This document shows positions 47,941-61,040 of a stretch of 64,000 nucleotides of DNA, one piece after another. The notes under the pieces were generated by a model. It searched no databases, was not told the origin of the DNA, and worked only from the letters and a program-made list of their open reading frames with translations. This DNA is from Calliopsis andreniformis (lineage: Eukaryota; Arthropoda; Insecta; Hymenoptera; Andrenidae), in assembly GCF_051401765.1 (NCBI RefSeq), contig NC_135073.1, positions 5,270,001 to 5,334,000 on the forward strand, read 5' to 3'. The stretch's first letter is position 1. Every line of letters starts with the position of its first letter. The position numbers and the translations under genes are program-made.

Positions 47941-48640
47941 TAAAGGTAATGCGATCTATCGGTGAACGTAACAAGCAATTAACATCAGGTAGATCCACGT
48001 TCAGGGATAAGTTCTCGTATTTAATTCGCCGGGGTGAAGTTTCTCTGAAACCGGTCCCGTTTTTCAGCGCATTTTCCATCCAGGGCGATATTGAGAGATA
48101 CCGCGTATATGGTCAGGTAGTAACGAATGCACGGTCCAGGCCGGATCATCCCCCGGAAAGTTTTGACTTCCGTTGAAAAGAGAGGAAAAGGATTCTCCGC
48201 GAGACAGCAGCCTGGCGCATCCTTTCCCCCTTTCTGGATTTTTTGCCGGTCTGGCCACGTCTCAATTATAGAAAGCCTTGCTTCGGCTACCACAGACGAA
48301 TTCCAATTAGTCGCCGGGTGGCCCATGTCGTGGGGGACCTCGTATGGGGTTTCCCGGATTCTGTACGAGTTCCTTTCATGGAGCGACTCGTTCATTTGCC
48401 TTTCGTCCATACCCGCTGCCTCTCTTTCCCTCTTTCTGCCTTTTCTCTCTTTCCTTTTTCTCCGTCGTTCTCTGTGTCTCTCTTTCCGTTGAACCAAGCA
48501 AGCTACCCCGAGGGAGCCTTCTATGCATGCTGGACGCCTGGATTAGCAGGGCGTCAAAGCTAGCTACGAAGTTGGTTCAAAGTGGGTGCGAGAACTAAAT
48601 ACGCTTCCATCTCATCGTACGCATACTTTTGCTCCTTTTG
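47941..48640. other. GC-richer block with pyrimidine tract
   Basis: Long antisense frames (minus 48021-48497, 158 codons; plus 48127-48492, 121 codons, and two others) share the same interval. They arise from the C/T-rich tract at 48420-48488, which reads Arg/Glu/Lys-rich on the minus strand. None is recognisable. TTCCAATTAGTCG near 48300 is a homeodomain-type core. Confidence 0.45.
48420..48488. repeat. CT-rich low-complexity tract
   Basis: Almost pure pyrimidine on the plus strand with TCTCTTTCC-like units, interrupted by few purines. It accounts for the low-complexity open frames on both strands. Confidence 0.6.
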
Positions 48641-50407
48641 CTAGTTTCGCAGTGATACGTTGTGAGTGGTTCTTGGCCAGCTTCGAATCACACGAAAATT
48701 GCTTTTTTCTCTGATAATTATTCGGCCAGTATGTACTGTATTCGTTTCGGCATTGCATACTTCAATTCTTTATTTTTATGGGACATTTGCGATGTCCAAT
48801 TTCAGCGAATAATGAATCATTAAAATCTCCCTTTCTTTGCGTTTTCTTCATTATCACGTACTACTCTTCTCCCTTTTTAACACCATCCTTCTTTACTTTG
48901 TTTGAGCTTTATTTTTGTTATTCTGTAGCTGCATTTTATTTTGCACTATATTAAGAATGTATTATTTCAATTTTTAATAATCAATTTGTTATTAATGATC
49001 GATAATGTTTCATAATCCGTTATTATCTACCGTTTTCTAAGACTATCAGCTTGTTTTGACAATTTTTGTTTTGTAACTATTTCAACAGATTTCAGATTAA
49101 TCTCATATTTCCTTGTTTCCTTGTTCGCTTTTAGGGAAAGATTCATGGAAGTATATTAAGTACGCATTTCAGACACTAATAGAGTAGGTACTCTCTAATA
49201 CTTGCAATTAGTTTGTATCTAAAATTTTTAGTTATCTACCATACTGCCATGATTCGCATTTTCTTTAACTATTGATACAGAATCTTCCAGATTCGATATA
49301 ATACATTTCTTTTTGTGACTTCCACCATAGATTTCAGTCTCTCTAGATCAAGTATGTTTCAACAGAAATTTGTAACAATTGTTATGTATCATTCCTATTA
49401 AATAAGTAACGTTACATTCATTTTGATAAATATTTTACATTTTCGTAACCAAAAACTGGGTGTTCTGTGCTACAGATTAATAAAATAGTATTTTAAATAA
49501 AGGGAGAGCGAACTGAAAAATCACACTGCAGGAAGTGTAAATGAATTAACAAAACAAGGCACCTACTGGGAATAAATCTTGACTCGATAAATGCGATTAA
49601 CGAGAGAAAAAAACAGTAGAGCGATTGTCGAAGAAACTTCGAATACAATAACCGCTATCAATTCAAGCTCTACCACTCGACCCAATCCTGGACCTTATCT
49701 ATCGTTTATGGGGGTGATTCTGGGGCGGTGGTTGCCGCAGGGGACGATAGTTTCGCGGAACGCTTCACGGCCGGATAAGTCGACCTCTAATATGGCCGTT
49801 TGGATCGTAGCTTTATACAGTGTTACGAGGAGAGATAGCTCTGTCCGTCTGATGTGTTTGCATTTGAGCGAACCGTAGAGTATTGGATGCATATGTTAAT
49901 CAGCAATATGGCGTTGCCGTCGATATTACCTTGCCCCACGAAAGACCATCATGACTACTCGCCTGTCCTCTCCCTTGCCCACGAATACATTTCTGAGAGC
50001 GCACCGTGACAATATTCTCTGTTTCCTCGAGTTTTCTGATCTCCTCCCTGCCTGCATCTAACTTTATTGTCCTCCTTCCACAGACACACACGCGGAAATC
50101 CAATAGTTTATCATTCCAGTAGAACTTGATGATCTACGTCTCAGAGAGAACGAGTTTCAGGTACTAACGGTTTGATTAGTTTGTAGCTACGTTGCGCATG
50201 TTTTGACGAGAATAGGGCGCATGAATTATATTAAGTAATGATTGACTTATATGCCCCAGCTTTTGAAGAGAATAGTATTAAGCTGATGTTGGCCTTTAGA
50301 GCTGAGTTACTGTGCCATAGCTTGTACGTTTAATTTAACAAGAGAAAACAATATTGCGAAATATTAATTTTTGAGCTTGAGCTTTTTTGCATTCTCAACA
50401 GTTCCAG
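48641..50407. other. AT-rich DNA around a GC-richer island
   Basis: 48641-49590 is AT-rich with nothing recognised. 49591-50170 is GC-richer with an unrecognised 95-codon plus-strand frame and minus-strand frames. 50171-50407 is AT-rich. Confidence 0.45.
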
Positions 50408-50459
50408 GTGCTTTAATAAGAGCACTACGTTGCAATAGCAACGTAGAAACAAAGTGCTT
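50408..50459. other. Nested hairpin element
   Basis: The core is CTACGTTGC (50425-50433), a 4-nt AATA loop, then GCAACGTAG (50438-50446), a 9-bp perfect stem. Outside it, GTGCT/AGCAC (50408-50425) can form a separate hairpin, or AGCACT can pair with AGTGCT (about 50454-50459) across an 8-nt bulge to lengthen the core stem. The alternatives look switch-like, but no known RNA family is recognised and chance is not excluded. Confidence 0.35.
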
Positions 50460-52370
50460 AAGACGATATCAATAAAGACAGTATACATACAGATCACTTA
50501 TTGTTAGTTTCATAACATACTGAGTGCTGCGTTTCTTCTGATTATTTCTTTTCGAATTTATACATTACAGCTAAATAGCTCAAATTTATTATTTTATTAT
50601 ATACGATCATTGTTTATGTTATACATCCTTTGATGTTAAAAAAATGATTACATCCTAGATTTCTAAAAACAACATAGAAATTTTCTTTTTCTGGACTGGT
50701 TGGACTATTTATACTGTTATTAGTGACATTATGTTCAAATTTCGTATTTAATCAAATACTTCTTCTTTTGAGGGGTTACCAAATCGAATCTGGACAGCCA
50801 AGAATTATATTTATGTTATTGAATAAAGATACAAACCTTGAATTTAAAAGTGATTATTCTTGAAAATTTGTGTTGAACACTCTCAAGTCTTCCACCATTC
50901 CCAAATCTTTAAAGATGAGGATCAAATTACAGATCACACCCAAAATGTGGTCTTACTATAGTAGATGTTAAATAATAATAAAAGTTCTGTAAGTAAAGCT
51001 AATTATTTCTTGATATTGTTTATACATGGAACTTCAAAATTTTGGTGTCTAAAAAGTCTTCACAGCTAATGCGAATAGCAGTGATTTCAGAGACTCGAAG
51101 AGCTTCTAATTAACCTCTATCGGTAGGGAACCTCGATTTTGATCGTGATAATGCCAATTCTCTTTCATGGATCACGCAGCTCGCTGACTTCAAATTGAAT
51201 CCGAATAAGAAATCCATAAGGGAGCATCCTTTGGTGATTACGAGCTCCTTCGACTTTGATCGTTCGGGCGTCGAAAGACGCTTTACCTTCTCCCAGCTTT
51301 GCCTTCGATGGTCCGTCTCTCTCTTTACAGCTTCTTGTCTCTGTTGCTCGGCGAACGCTAGCAGGTTCAATCGGAAAAGCAAATCTTTGGCGTTTCTCGT
51401 TCCTCCTGCCGAAGTATACAGCCCCTGATAAATTCGTTCCAGACATCGAAGGATTACCTGGCCTTTTAGACCGAAGTAGTCAAGGGATAATCTTTGGCCG
51501 CAGAACCGCGAATCCACTTCCGCCTCCCCTGCTTTCTTCGTCTCATGAAACGGGAGGTTTCTTCAGCTACTGATTTAAAGACGAGGCCACATAGTCGTGG
51601 TTCATAATTATCATTTGATGTTAGAATTTAGATACAACTTGTAATCTTCATTGTTACACTTCGCTGCAATGTAGAGAATTATTGTTTCATTCCTAAATTC
51701 GTTTTTCGATACGCTATTTCTTTCATCTCAATTTGTTAAAATAAGTATTACCTATACAATTCTTGGGTATAGTATTTCTTGGGATAAATTCAATTGATTA
51801 ACTCTAACAATTTTTACAAAGTAATAATGTCTTTAGAACTACATCGGAAAAACGATTTGCATATTTTCAAGCCACTTTCTTTGAAAACAGTTCCTTTTAT
51901 GTCATTCTAATATCTTTTTTTAAAGATTGAGCAAAAATTGTAAACTCTCATTATACAGTAGTAACTAATGCAAAAAATCTACTGTACTAATTGTATTCTG
52001 TTGTTAAAAAGAAATTTTTATTCAAATTAATCGACATCACTATGGCCTTAGACTATCTAAAAGTGACCACCTCTTTTTAGACCTATGCCTTACGTTGAAA
52101 ATGCATTATCTACATGCACTGATTAACGATAAAAATTGTTGATCGTTTCATACACGATTCTCAGCAGGGTCGCAGTAAAAATAAAATCAATTATTATCGT
52201 CCTCAAATGTTCCGATGATCTCAAGTTCTTAATCCTGTCAATAAGCACTTTCAACTATAAAATAGAAAATGTTCTTCCTTTATACCACTCGAATCGAATA
52301 TAAATCTTTCTCATGCATTCTTATCTGCACTCTTTAACTCCACTGGTTGTTCTTAACTTCTGTCAATCGA
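50460..52370. other. AT-rich DNA around a GC-richer island
   Basis: 51081-51600 is GC-richer. A 135-codon minus-strand frame (51110-51517) is overlapped by a second minus-strand frame and two plus-strand frames; none is recognised. A GGTTCAATC B-box-like string near 51363 has no matching A box. The remainder is AT-rich. Confidence 0.45.
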
Positions 52371-53900
52371 ATAGAGACAGTCGGAGGAAAGCGTGGTAGG
52401 AAGAGGAGGCTTGATCGGTAGAAAAAGGATATCGGTTCAGGGGTAGAGCGGACGAGCAGTATCCCTTTTATCCCGCCCAATCGTTTGCGATACATCAGGG
52501 TAGCTGGGCTTACAAGCGCACAAATCTCTGGCCCGATTTACCCTCGGCACGGGTGATTTAGCGGGTTTTTCCGAGGGATTCGAGGGCACGGTGCGGCTAC
52601 CGAACTCTTTTATATCAATCGCGGATTGACCCGGAGAGTCCATTGAAAGAACACGCCTACGGAAAAACCCGCGTGATCGCGACCCTTCCCTGAAGTGTGA
52701 ACCACTATTTGTCCCCTCTACTCGATGGCTTCTGTGGGGAGATGGACATTGTTTGAGGAAAGTTGTATGGAGTAGCCCAGACGCAAGTTACTTTTACTTG
52801 AAGATCAATGAGACGGAACTTTTGATCTCTTCTTTCATTATCTTCGGTTATAGATGTTATTGGGAAAAACTGTTCGTGCGTTAGGAGAAGTACTTCAGCA
52901 AAAGTGGATGATCAACATTGCTGTACGAAGGTGCGTATAGAATAGGGTGGAATTAGATACAGGAGAATTTTCTTCAATTTTTATGACTTCTAACGGGGGA
53001 TAAAAATTGCTTTTTATAATAGTATTTATACTGTCAATATTTGAGTTTGTTCAACAAAATTTTTGGCGTAATGCAACGTTGGCTGGCTTTTATGTCTGGT
53101 TTTTGAAAATTGTGAAACCGTATTCAACTCTTCCTCAAAGTTAAACCAAATTACAGGTTTTTTATGTAGCATCAATATTCTATTTTAGAAGAATATATGA
53201 AGGTTTATATTTTTACTTCAAATATTTAAAAGACATGAAATATATAAAATTTGTTTCGTAAATATTAAGGAAACAAAAAATGAAAACTTTAGGATCTTTC
53301 TGAGTACTTAACAATTATTTTTACAGAGACTACCTCTTCCAGATGTAATGTAAAAGACAAGTCAGATTTCTTTCAGCATTACAAAATTATTAGACAATTT
53401 TAACATTTCTGTTCATTAAACAATCATTATTTGTTTCCAGAGAAACTACTTAAATTTTTAAATATTTATATGTCATTGCAGAGACATTTACCAATCATCT
53501 CATTTAAAAATACTCTTCTCTATCACATAAAAGACACCATTAAGTCTCTAAACATTGATGAAAAAGAAATTAGGCTTAATCTCGAATAATTATTGAAAAT
53601 AGTTCGCAACGATTTTTACAGCTCAATCTATATGTATACACAGTATACAGTTTTCAATCCTAATACTCTTACATTTTTTCGTTCCTATTGCAGTAATCTG
53701 AAACTATGAAAGGGTACACAGTAGTCAATTTTCATTCAAAGCACGTCACAGTTGGAGGATTGATTGGCCAATCAAAGTTTCCAAAGGGGTATATCCACAG
53801 TCCCACTCTACCATCGAAGTTAAAACAGATCGATCAATTCTCTATCTCCAGAATATTTAACAATATGTTTGCTCGACTCTAACCCATTGTGTCCTCTTCG
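52371..53900. other. GC-richer island then AT-rich DNA
   Basis: 52371-52780 is GC-richer with a 68-codon unrecognised minus-strand frame. 52781-53900 is AT-rich with nothing recognised. Confidence 0.45.
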
Positions 53901-55090
53901 TTATGGTATAAAATAACATTTTTTACAGCGATCCCCAGGAACAGGAGTTTGACGCGACGGCAGTTGATTGAATTACCGCGGTTTACACGCGAACGGTTAA
54001 TCCCAGCCATTGCCGCGACGCTTAATTAAATATTTATCGGACGGTGTTGATGCGCGGTGATCATTTAGCTCGTGTTCACGAATTCGCACCACGCGACAGA
54101 GACTACGTAGGAACGTAGAACCGCGCGTGCCGTGGCAATGAAATTGGAAATTGGAAGTGTACATCGCGACGGTCGAATGATATAGAAGCCATTCCTCCTG
54201 ACACCTCGAAATTGGCTTCACGAGTATTAGTAGTTATTGCCACGTCGTATACATACGATTTCTGTCGAGTAAGTGTAGCCCTCCCTTTGGATCGCTGTTA
54301 CATCGATGCAGCATGGACTTTTCCTTTTGATATTCCACCAGACCGAATTTTTTTGCCGGCTCATTCACGATAATTGGCATAACTAAAAGTCGTAAGCTCA
54401 CGTGGTAACGAAATTTATTGTGTCGAAATTGAAAGCTGTAAAATCGGAAGTTTCATATTCCGTTCCTCTTTTCGTTTCCGCTTTTTATTACGCAGAAATA
54501 TTCGTTTGCTGTTATCAGGCAGACTGGAATAATCATATACCTATCCTGTAATTCCTCTGCTAATAGTAACCGAACAAGGAGCACAGGAATGTAATTTATC
54601 TTTATATTGGAAATGATTCGTGCTCGCCATTTTTATTTAAAAATGGAGTTTCATTGTCTTCCTCGATGTCACTCGACATTTTCTGACTAGCATTCTGTCA
54701 ATTTTCATTCCCGCTAGCAGTTACATTTATGTCCCGACATCTCCTCGTTCCTCGCCCCTTTGAACCTCCAATATTTGAAAGTCGCTGATGGAAGGTCTGG
54801 ATGTGAACGGAGACAAAGCGATTGGAGTAATATTCACCTTTGGAATCGGGAACGTTCGCAGTGAGAGGTTTCGGAAAATAACTCCAATATTTTACCACCT
54901 GCGTTTGTCTCCATTTTTATATGCATTTCTCGGTTGGCTCGTTCCGATGCAACGGACGGGATTCCCGAGGAACCGTTTCATAACATGCCTTCTGTTTACT
55001 CTATTAATATCACGAAAAAGATGTCCAAAAGCGAGAAATGCACTGGAGGAAGGGTGCTAATTGAACGGGGCCAGGGTTCATTTGGGAAAG
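53901..55090. other. CpG-richer blocks, possibly regulatory
   Basis: 53940-54240 has CpG-rich spacers around AT cores (GCTTAATTAAATATTTATCG near 54022, TTGATTGAATTACCGCGG near 53964). 54690-55080 holds an unrecognised 90-codon plus-strand frame and a minus-strand frame. No domain or splice evidence. Confidence 0.4.
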
Positions 55091-55950
55091 GTTGACTTTA
55101 TAGAAAATTAATATAACTACGACTTATTATAACAGTCATGTGAAATATTTTATTGTTTGCGCAAGCGGTTACCTTTCTTTGCGGTACCTTGATATAACGT
55201 ATATTTAACAAAACTTCTAAAGTGTATTCACGAAGCTGGTTTCCTAATGAATGAAATTTTGGGTCTGTATCGTAAATTTTCTGTATCCTAGTCTTATTTA
55301 TGGTTTAGGTTACTTTTTATGAAGTTTGATACTATGGAAATTAATAGGGTCTTTTGAAACAAAGAAAAAACCAGTCTCTTTTTGCAATTTCGTCTTAAAG
55401 AATTTACTGAATTGAATGAGTTGATATTTTATTCTTTCGCAAGTAATCTGGGTCGTTTATGACACAAAGGCAATTGTACATTTTCCAATTTCTTATCTAA
55501 ATTTTCATTTATATTGGAAAAAGTTTTATATACCTGATTGAACACATAATATATCACAATATAAGTCGACAAATTTTGTTACACTGTAATTGACTCTTCG
55601 GTGGCGGACTCTACCATTATACGAACTCCTATTTTCTCTTACAATGCTATCAAAGGGATATTGCATGCTCCGTACTACTATTTTGTTGATAATTTTTTTC
55701 ATAATTGTACAGTGTGTATGAACCATTTAATTAACAATATACAAGCTTCTAAATAGTATAACTTTTATTCCCGTTTCCACAGTGTTTCTACAGACAAAAA
55801 TGCTCCGTCGTTGAAAGGTCAAATCGTATGCTATTACTACTACTTTCAGTTCAATCATACTCTTATCATCAACACTCAGAATAGTCAAAATCCCAAGTAA
55901 CATAGAATGTAAGTAATCAAGAACTCGTTGACCCTTCATTGCTGGCCTCT
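55091..55950. other. AT-rich non-coding DNA
   Basis: Nothing was recognised except short unrecognised minus-strand frames. Confidence 0.5.
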
Positions 55951-56720
55951 GTACCTTCTACCGATCTTTACTTATTCATATACCACAATCAAATGCATGT
56001 ACGTAGTACGCAAAGCAACTAGTTTTACAATGTCTCCTTCCAATTCCCCAAAAATCATGATCACCGTGGAAATATCAGCGCCCACCGAAGGAGAAATGAA
56101 GAAAGCAGTAGTTAAATCGATAGTAAAGTTTCGTCTGAATGGATGAGAGTCTCGCCATCGCTTTTCCTTTCCCGAACGAGCTCGAGCGGAGCGTAGCAGG
56201 CTGGCGCTAAACGGATTACGCCGCGACGCGGATGTCGCCCGCGACGACGACGCTGATATTAATTCTCTCGAATGCATATATCCGCGCCGGGCGCTGATTG
56301 ATTCCAAAGTTCTCGGCAAGAAACTGCCTCGTGTTAATACGCTGCGAGTTACCGTACACGTTCGCCCCCTAGTTACGCGGTTTAACGCAATAATTCGTAG
56401 TAGCGCGTGATGGGGTGGGTGGTGGGGAGGGGGTAGTTCACGGCAGCCACGAAAATGCTTCTCATTTTCACGCGAGCGTGCTGGGTAGAGAGAAAGAGGC
56501 TGGCAGCGCTAGAAATCTGCCCAGCAGCGTTGACACAGCTCGCACGACGAAAGGCGGGACGTAAAGATTCGTTAGCGTCTAATTCGGAGCCGCGGGCGGA
56601 AATGAACTTTGGGAAAGTGAGCCGAGAACACGGTGAAAATATATTTTGATCTGAATAATGGCGGCTTGCCTTCAGGGGAAACCGTAATTGAGCGACTGAA
56701 TGAATTAAGGCTTTCGTGCG
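55951..56720. promoter_or_regulatory. CpG-rich block with G-quadruplex motif and YY1/Pho-type site
   Basis: Strongly CpG-rich. It carries a G-quadruplex-type run at 56412-56433, a YY1/Pho-type ATGGCGGC at 56658-56665 and a CTGATATTAATTCTCTCG core near 56250. The frames here (minus 55972-56319, 115 codons; plus 55928-56146) overlap in antisense and are unrecognised. It may be a promoter-like or enhancer island; this is inference from composition. Confidence 0.3.
56412..56433 (+). other. G-quadruplex-type motif
   Basis: Four G-runs of at least three (GGGG, GGG, GGGG, GGGGG) are separated by loops of 1, 4 and 1 nt. This satisfies the usual G3+N1-7 pattern and is unusual in such an AT-rich window. 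Confidence 0.7.
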
Positions 56721-57583
56721 TGTTCAGTTCTTAAGGACCACTATATTTTCGAATCGTGCCTGTCACAGTTATTGGGTTAGCAACTCTGGACACTGGAGTA
56801 TCACTTTTCAATTGTTGGAGTCTCTTTGACAGTCTGAAGTAATTTATTCCTTGAAGCTTCTGGATGTAAGTCTAGTCCTTTTGTACTTTGCAATTGGAGC
56901 GTTCTCTGCAAAAAGGGCATGAGCGCAAAGACCTGATTACCAGAAGTCAACTTTCAGACGATAATTGGAGCGATTAAGCTGTGCTTCAAAATCCTTCATT
57001 TCCTTTAACTTTGAAGATATTGAAATGAAGCTTGGGAAAAATATGTTTTTTTAAACATAGAGTATATCGACTGATGTCCGCAAAAAGAACTTGAGATAAC
57101 CTTACGCCTTTACAGCAACTATACTCTTAATTGAGACGTTGTGGGTAAGAAGAACGAACTCAACAAATTCGTATTTCGAGAAAAACATTTTTACTTATTT
57201 TTTCGAATCTAGGTTTAAACAGATCGAAGTCCTACTTTGTATGTACTCTTTCTTCCAACTATTACAGTACAATCAGTTCCAGAGACTAATAAGAGCCTGT
57301 ACTCCTCTGATCCACATTCACCTTCCGATTTCCAATATATCTACGTCCCGTTGCAATTATTAAACCGCGTCAAAGGAGAGTTAAGCGTCTCATGTCTTGA
57401 CAAGAACCGACGCAGTATGATAAAGGATAGGTTCTTTCTATAAGAAGGTCGATATTCTTTGGGGAATCACGTTGCTCAATGAGGAAGGGATGAAAACCCC
57501 TTAAAGTTGGCCTTCCAAGGACTGTCTCTGTTCTGGACCCGGTTTTGGTCCTTTATAAGAATTTGATCCCTTGGACGGATTAT
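56721..57583. other. Mixed-composition non-coding DNA
   Basis: No gene is recognised. Short plus-strand frames at 57139-57363 and 57237-57443 overlap and match nothing known. TTTATAAG near 57552 precedes the open frame that follows but has no initiator. Confidence 0.45.
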
Positions 57584-58084
57584 ATGTATCGCAGACTATG
57601 GGACGGTGGAAGTTTTGTCCAATCTCGGCGTTCCAGTCGAGTGACCTGTATCGAGAACACTTTTTCAACTGGCTTATCTTGGCAAACGCGACGTATAAAC
57701 GTCAATTCAATGTATGGAATCTGTCAAAATGAATTTCGCTTGGGAGTTGCCAGTGACCGTCATTTTTCTTCCTGCGGTGAACGCCATCTTCACGTAAAAT
57801 ATCGTTGTACCATCGCCTCGGGCTTTACGTGCTCAGAAGTTATTGCACTTATTATTTATTTCATTAACGTGATTTCAATTTTTAATACATTGTTTTTATC
57901 CTTCTTTTACCTGGAATTGTATTGCATTCACGCTGGATGTTCTGTTCACGTACATCTTCATAAACTAATTCGAATTATATTTAGTATCAACACATATTTA
58001 TCCGTGAAAGAAATTGCATACGTTATTAAAGTATTCTGTATATGCACTTTTGGTGTTCATTTAATATGTTACATTGTAAATTAA
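57584..58084 (+). CDS. Unrecognised 166-codon open frame, doubtful
   Basis: This ATG-initiated frame stays open for 166 codons; with upstream in-frame codons the open stretch begins at 57545. The second half is AT-rich, where stops should be frequent, so by a rough estimate a run this long is expected far less than once in the window. The N-terminal half is basic and Ser/Arg/Cys-containing. The C-terminal half (about residues 85-166) is strongly hydrophobic and could form two or three membrane segments. I recognise no family; insect chemoreceptor C-termini are hydrophobic too, but the diagnostic TYxxQF-type ending is absent. No promoter, splice sites or neighbouring exon support it. It may be an orphan gene, a decayed exon or chance. 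Confidence 0.15.
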   Translation: MYRRLWDGGSFVQSRRSSRVTCIENTFSTGLSWQTRRINVNSMYGICQNEFRLGVASDRHFSSCGERHLHVKYRCTIASGFTCSEVIALIIYFINVISIFNTLFLSFFYLELYCIHAGCSVHVHLHKLIRIIFSINTYLSVKEIAYVIKVFCICTFGVHLICYIVN

Positions 58085-59740
58085 CCTTTTGAAACACAGG
58101 GAATAATAGGATTGTGTTCATCACTTTGAGGACTAAGAAATGGTAAAACGTAAAGTATATTCCGTTGTAGGAATCAAATTTAATTCTAAGAATCATTGGC
58201 TTCTTTATTACCACTGTAGCTACCGACTTATTGACTATCACAAGTCTACATAACTTACAAGAATGATAGATTTTGACAGAGATACAATTGTGTATAATAC
58301 GTGAAAAAATTGTTTGTTTATACTTTTCTTAAGTTTTATTTATTACTAATTCAAAATTATTGTATTATCCTTAAAAAATAAAACTAAACATAACAATCAT
58401 TTCCACGATTTTAGTAGTTTTAGTATGTAGTTTTACCTATACAAATGTATAAATAGATCAAATTTCTTATACAATCTTTGAGAGTTACTATTTCATTAAA
58501 AAATTGAATATTTTCCAAATATTGTCAGGGATGTGTAAAAACTGTCTATCCATTCTGCATGTATTTTCAAGATGTGTAGTATTCTACGTAATTAAAACGA
58601 CTAACCAAAAGATGAGCACTATTTTCTTCATGTAGATGACCATAAAATTCATTACACTTCAAGTTGTGATCAATAAAATTGCTTTTCAGGCCAATAGGTA
58701 CCGTGCATACGTTAATCAAAGGTAACAGTTCGAATAAGTTAAAAATAACTATGACAGAAGGAATCTGTTGATCGTAAATCGTGCAGCGGACGAAATGTTT
58801 TATTGGATTGTGTGTTTCCTTCTGCGTCGTAACCGTTCCTTTACGATCGCTGCCAGGCAATAAGCAATTAACGTATCAATAAAACCAATTAGAGTCGCCC
58901 TTCTAATACGACTTGTCGCAAAGACCCGATAACTTTGGATTGGACCTGTTTCATAAACTCAGTCTTCGTCCGCGATCAGGATTTATAGATCCTTTTACAA
59001 CTGAAAGGTAAAAGAACACTTTAGCGTGGGTGTTAGTCGTATACCTTCGTCTGATCTATCAGATTTAAAATTGTCGAATCTACTGATGTTATATTTTTTT
59101 AGATGCATCATCCGATAAAATAGGTTTTGTTATTTTATACGCTTCCAATAAATGCTATCATTCGAAACTTATATGGTGTAACATGTAAATGTCACCATGA
59201 AATATCAAAACTTTACTAAACATTGTGCTAGTCCAAAGTTGAACTATATTTAGATCGATGTAAGTTTTGTAAACCAGAATATTTTCACTTGCATTTTTCA
59301 AAGATAAAAATATCAGTTCTTGATTTTTAAATAACACTGGTATTATTTCAACATTTTTTTGCTAGAGTTTAAGAGAAAGAATATACTGTAAAGGGGAATA
59401 TGTGAAAAATCTTAGCATCGCGAGAGATACATTTGCTTATTGTTTCTTAGTGATGTGAATGTTTTGTACCCTTAAAATGTATAAAACAAAACTTTACATT
59501 AAATCTGTTATAGTTTATTCTAATAAAAAAAATATTTATAAAATATACTTCTATTTAAAAAACAGGAACTGTAATTTTTAATTTCAAAGAAAATTCTAAT
59601 TTATAAAAGTGAACTTAAGCGTACTATGTTTTTCTTTATCTCGATTTCTCATAAAGCTTGAAGAAAATTCTGAAATTTCGTATATTTACGTAGAAAATCC
59701 TACATAAACTCACGAAAAAATTGTTTTAAGTTGCACTTTA
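58085..59740. other. Mostly AT-rich non-coding DNA
   Basis: A moderate-GC island at about 58740-59000 carries an unrecognised minus-strand frame (58567-58860). The rest is AT-rich with nothing seen. Confidence 0.5.
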
Positions 59741-61040
59741 AAGTCATCTAACGATATTTGAGTCCGATTAATTATTCGGTGATGGAGTTGGTCGTGCATC
59801 TGTTACGATTCCAATGTGCAAGCAAATTTTTCTTCTATGGTGAGGATCATGAACCGCGGAAGAGTGACGACCGCATCGAAACGCTTCGAAACTCAGACGG
59901 CTGGCAATCAGTCAGTCACGCGACCCACCAATTAAATTGGTAATGTTTGTTTATGTGTTTGTCGGGATGCGTGGACGTTTATCGATGTCCTGGCATTAGC
60001 TTGTCGATTCTGGAAAGGGAGTTTCGGGAGAAGTTCGCTTTGTTTTGTGTCTGAATCATTGATTGCCATTCTGAATTACAAATTCTTTTCGATATCAATC
60101 TATGTACACTATTTTGTTCAAGTATTTTTGGAATAGAAATACTAGCACGAAATTTTTTATTATTATAGAAAACAAATCTTCCAGGAATTTTTTAAAAATT
60201 ATTATCCTATAATACAGGTATTTCACCATTATTTTCAATAAATTATTGACTTGCAAGACATAAAACTAGTCAGTTCAGGAGGATTTAAATAATTGCAAGA
60301 ACGCTAATACCTAAAAGTACCTTCAGATTGTGTACTCATTATAAATTACTCATTTTGAAATCCTAAAACAATTCTTCATAGCAAATCTAATTTTAAGAAA
60401 AAATTTCCTTGTCACAAGGAAGTAAAAAGGTGTCTGTAAAACAGCACTACAAAAATATTCCAATTTCTCGTTTTATGGATACAATACTCCCTTATTATAT
60501 GTAAACGACATATCATAATAGAACAAAGAAACATTTATAATTATTCCAGTCGATTTTCTAATTTCTGCGTAATATATTACTTGAAAATTCTTTTTAAGGG
60601 TACAGAAAATTATATAAAATTTCTGAAACCGTATGAAACATAATCGTCGTATAAAATTTTTAATCCCCAGGCATTTATCATTGGTCGTAAATCGAAGGTC
60701 AGTTTTAAAGGGTGACCCAAGTGGCTATTGCAGATCAAAGGATCAAGCTCTTGAGCGACTAGTGTCACGCGCCACGACCCGAAATAATCAGCGGGACCCT
60801 CGAAGTAGGTCGAGATCAGCGGCGAAGTGGTCAGACATCGGAAGGTAATTAGATCAAGGACTAATAAGACTGGGTCGCGATTTATGTAGTGTTAAACGCG
60901 TGGTCAACTGCGTAGACTGACCCCCGCTGGTCAGGATCTTTACTTAATTGGAAAGCCAAGGGAGTTTCCGAACAGTTTAACTGACCTTCGCTTCTATCTT
61001 AACGTTACTAGTCCACCCTCGAATATTGTTTCACTAGCTT
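59741..61040. other. Two GC-richer islands separated by AT-rich DNA
   Basis: 59741-60060 contains ATTAATTATTCGG and CCAATTAAATTGG-type cores. 60631-61040 includes a frame (60633-60848) ending in an Arg/Ser repeat and followed by a GGAAG/GTAATT donor-like site; its only acceptor candidate, GCTATTGCAG near 60734, has a weak pyrimidine tract. No product is recognised. Confidence 0.4.

Noticed and set aside
48021..48497. 158-codon minus-strand frame rich in Arg, Glu and Lys
   Set aside because: It is the reverse reading of a CT-rich tract and is matched by equally long antisense frames.
60734..60846. Possible exon ending at GGAAG/GTAATT
   Set aside because: The acceptor has almost no pyrimidine tract and the donor is weak; the Arg/Ser-rich peptide is not recognised.
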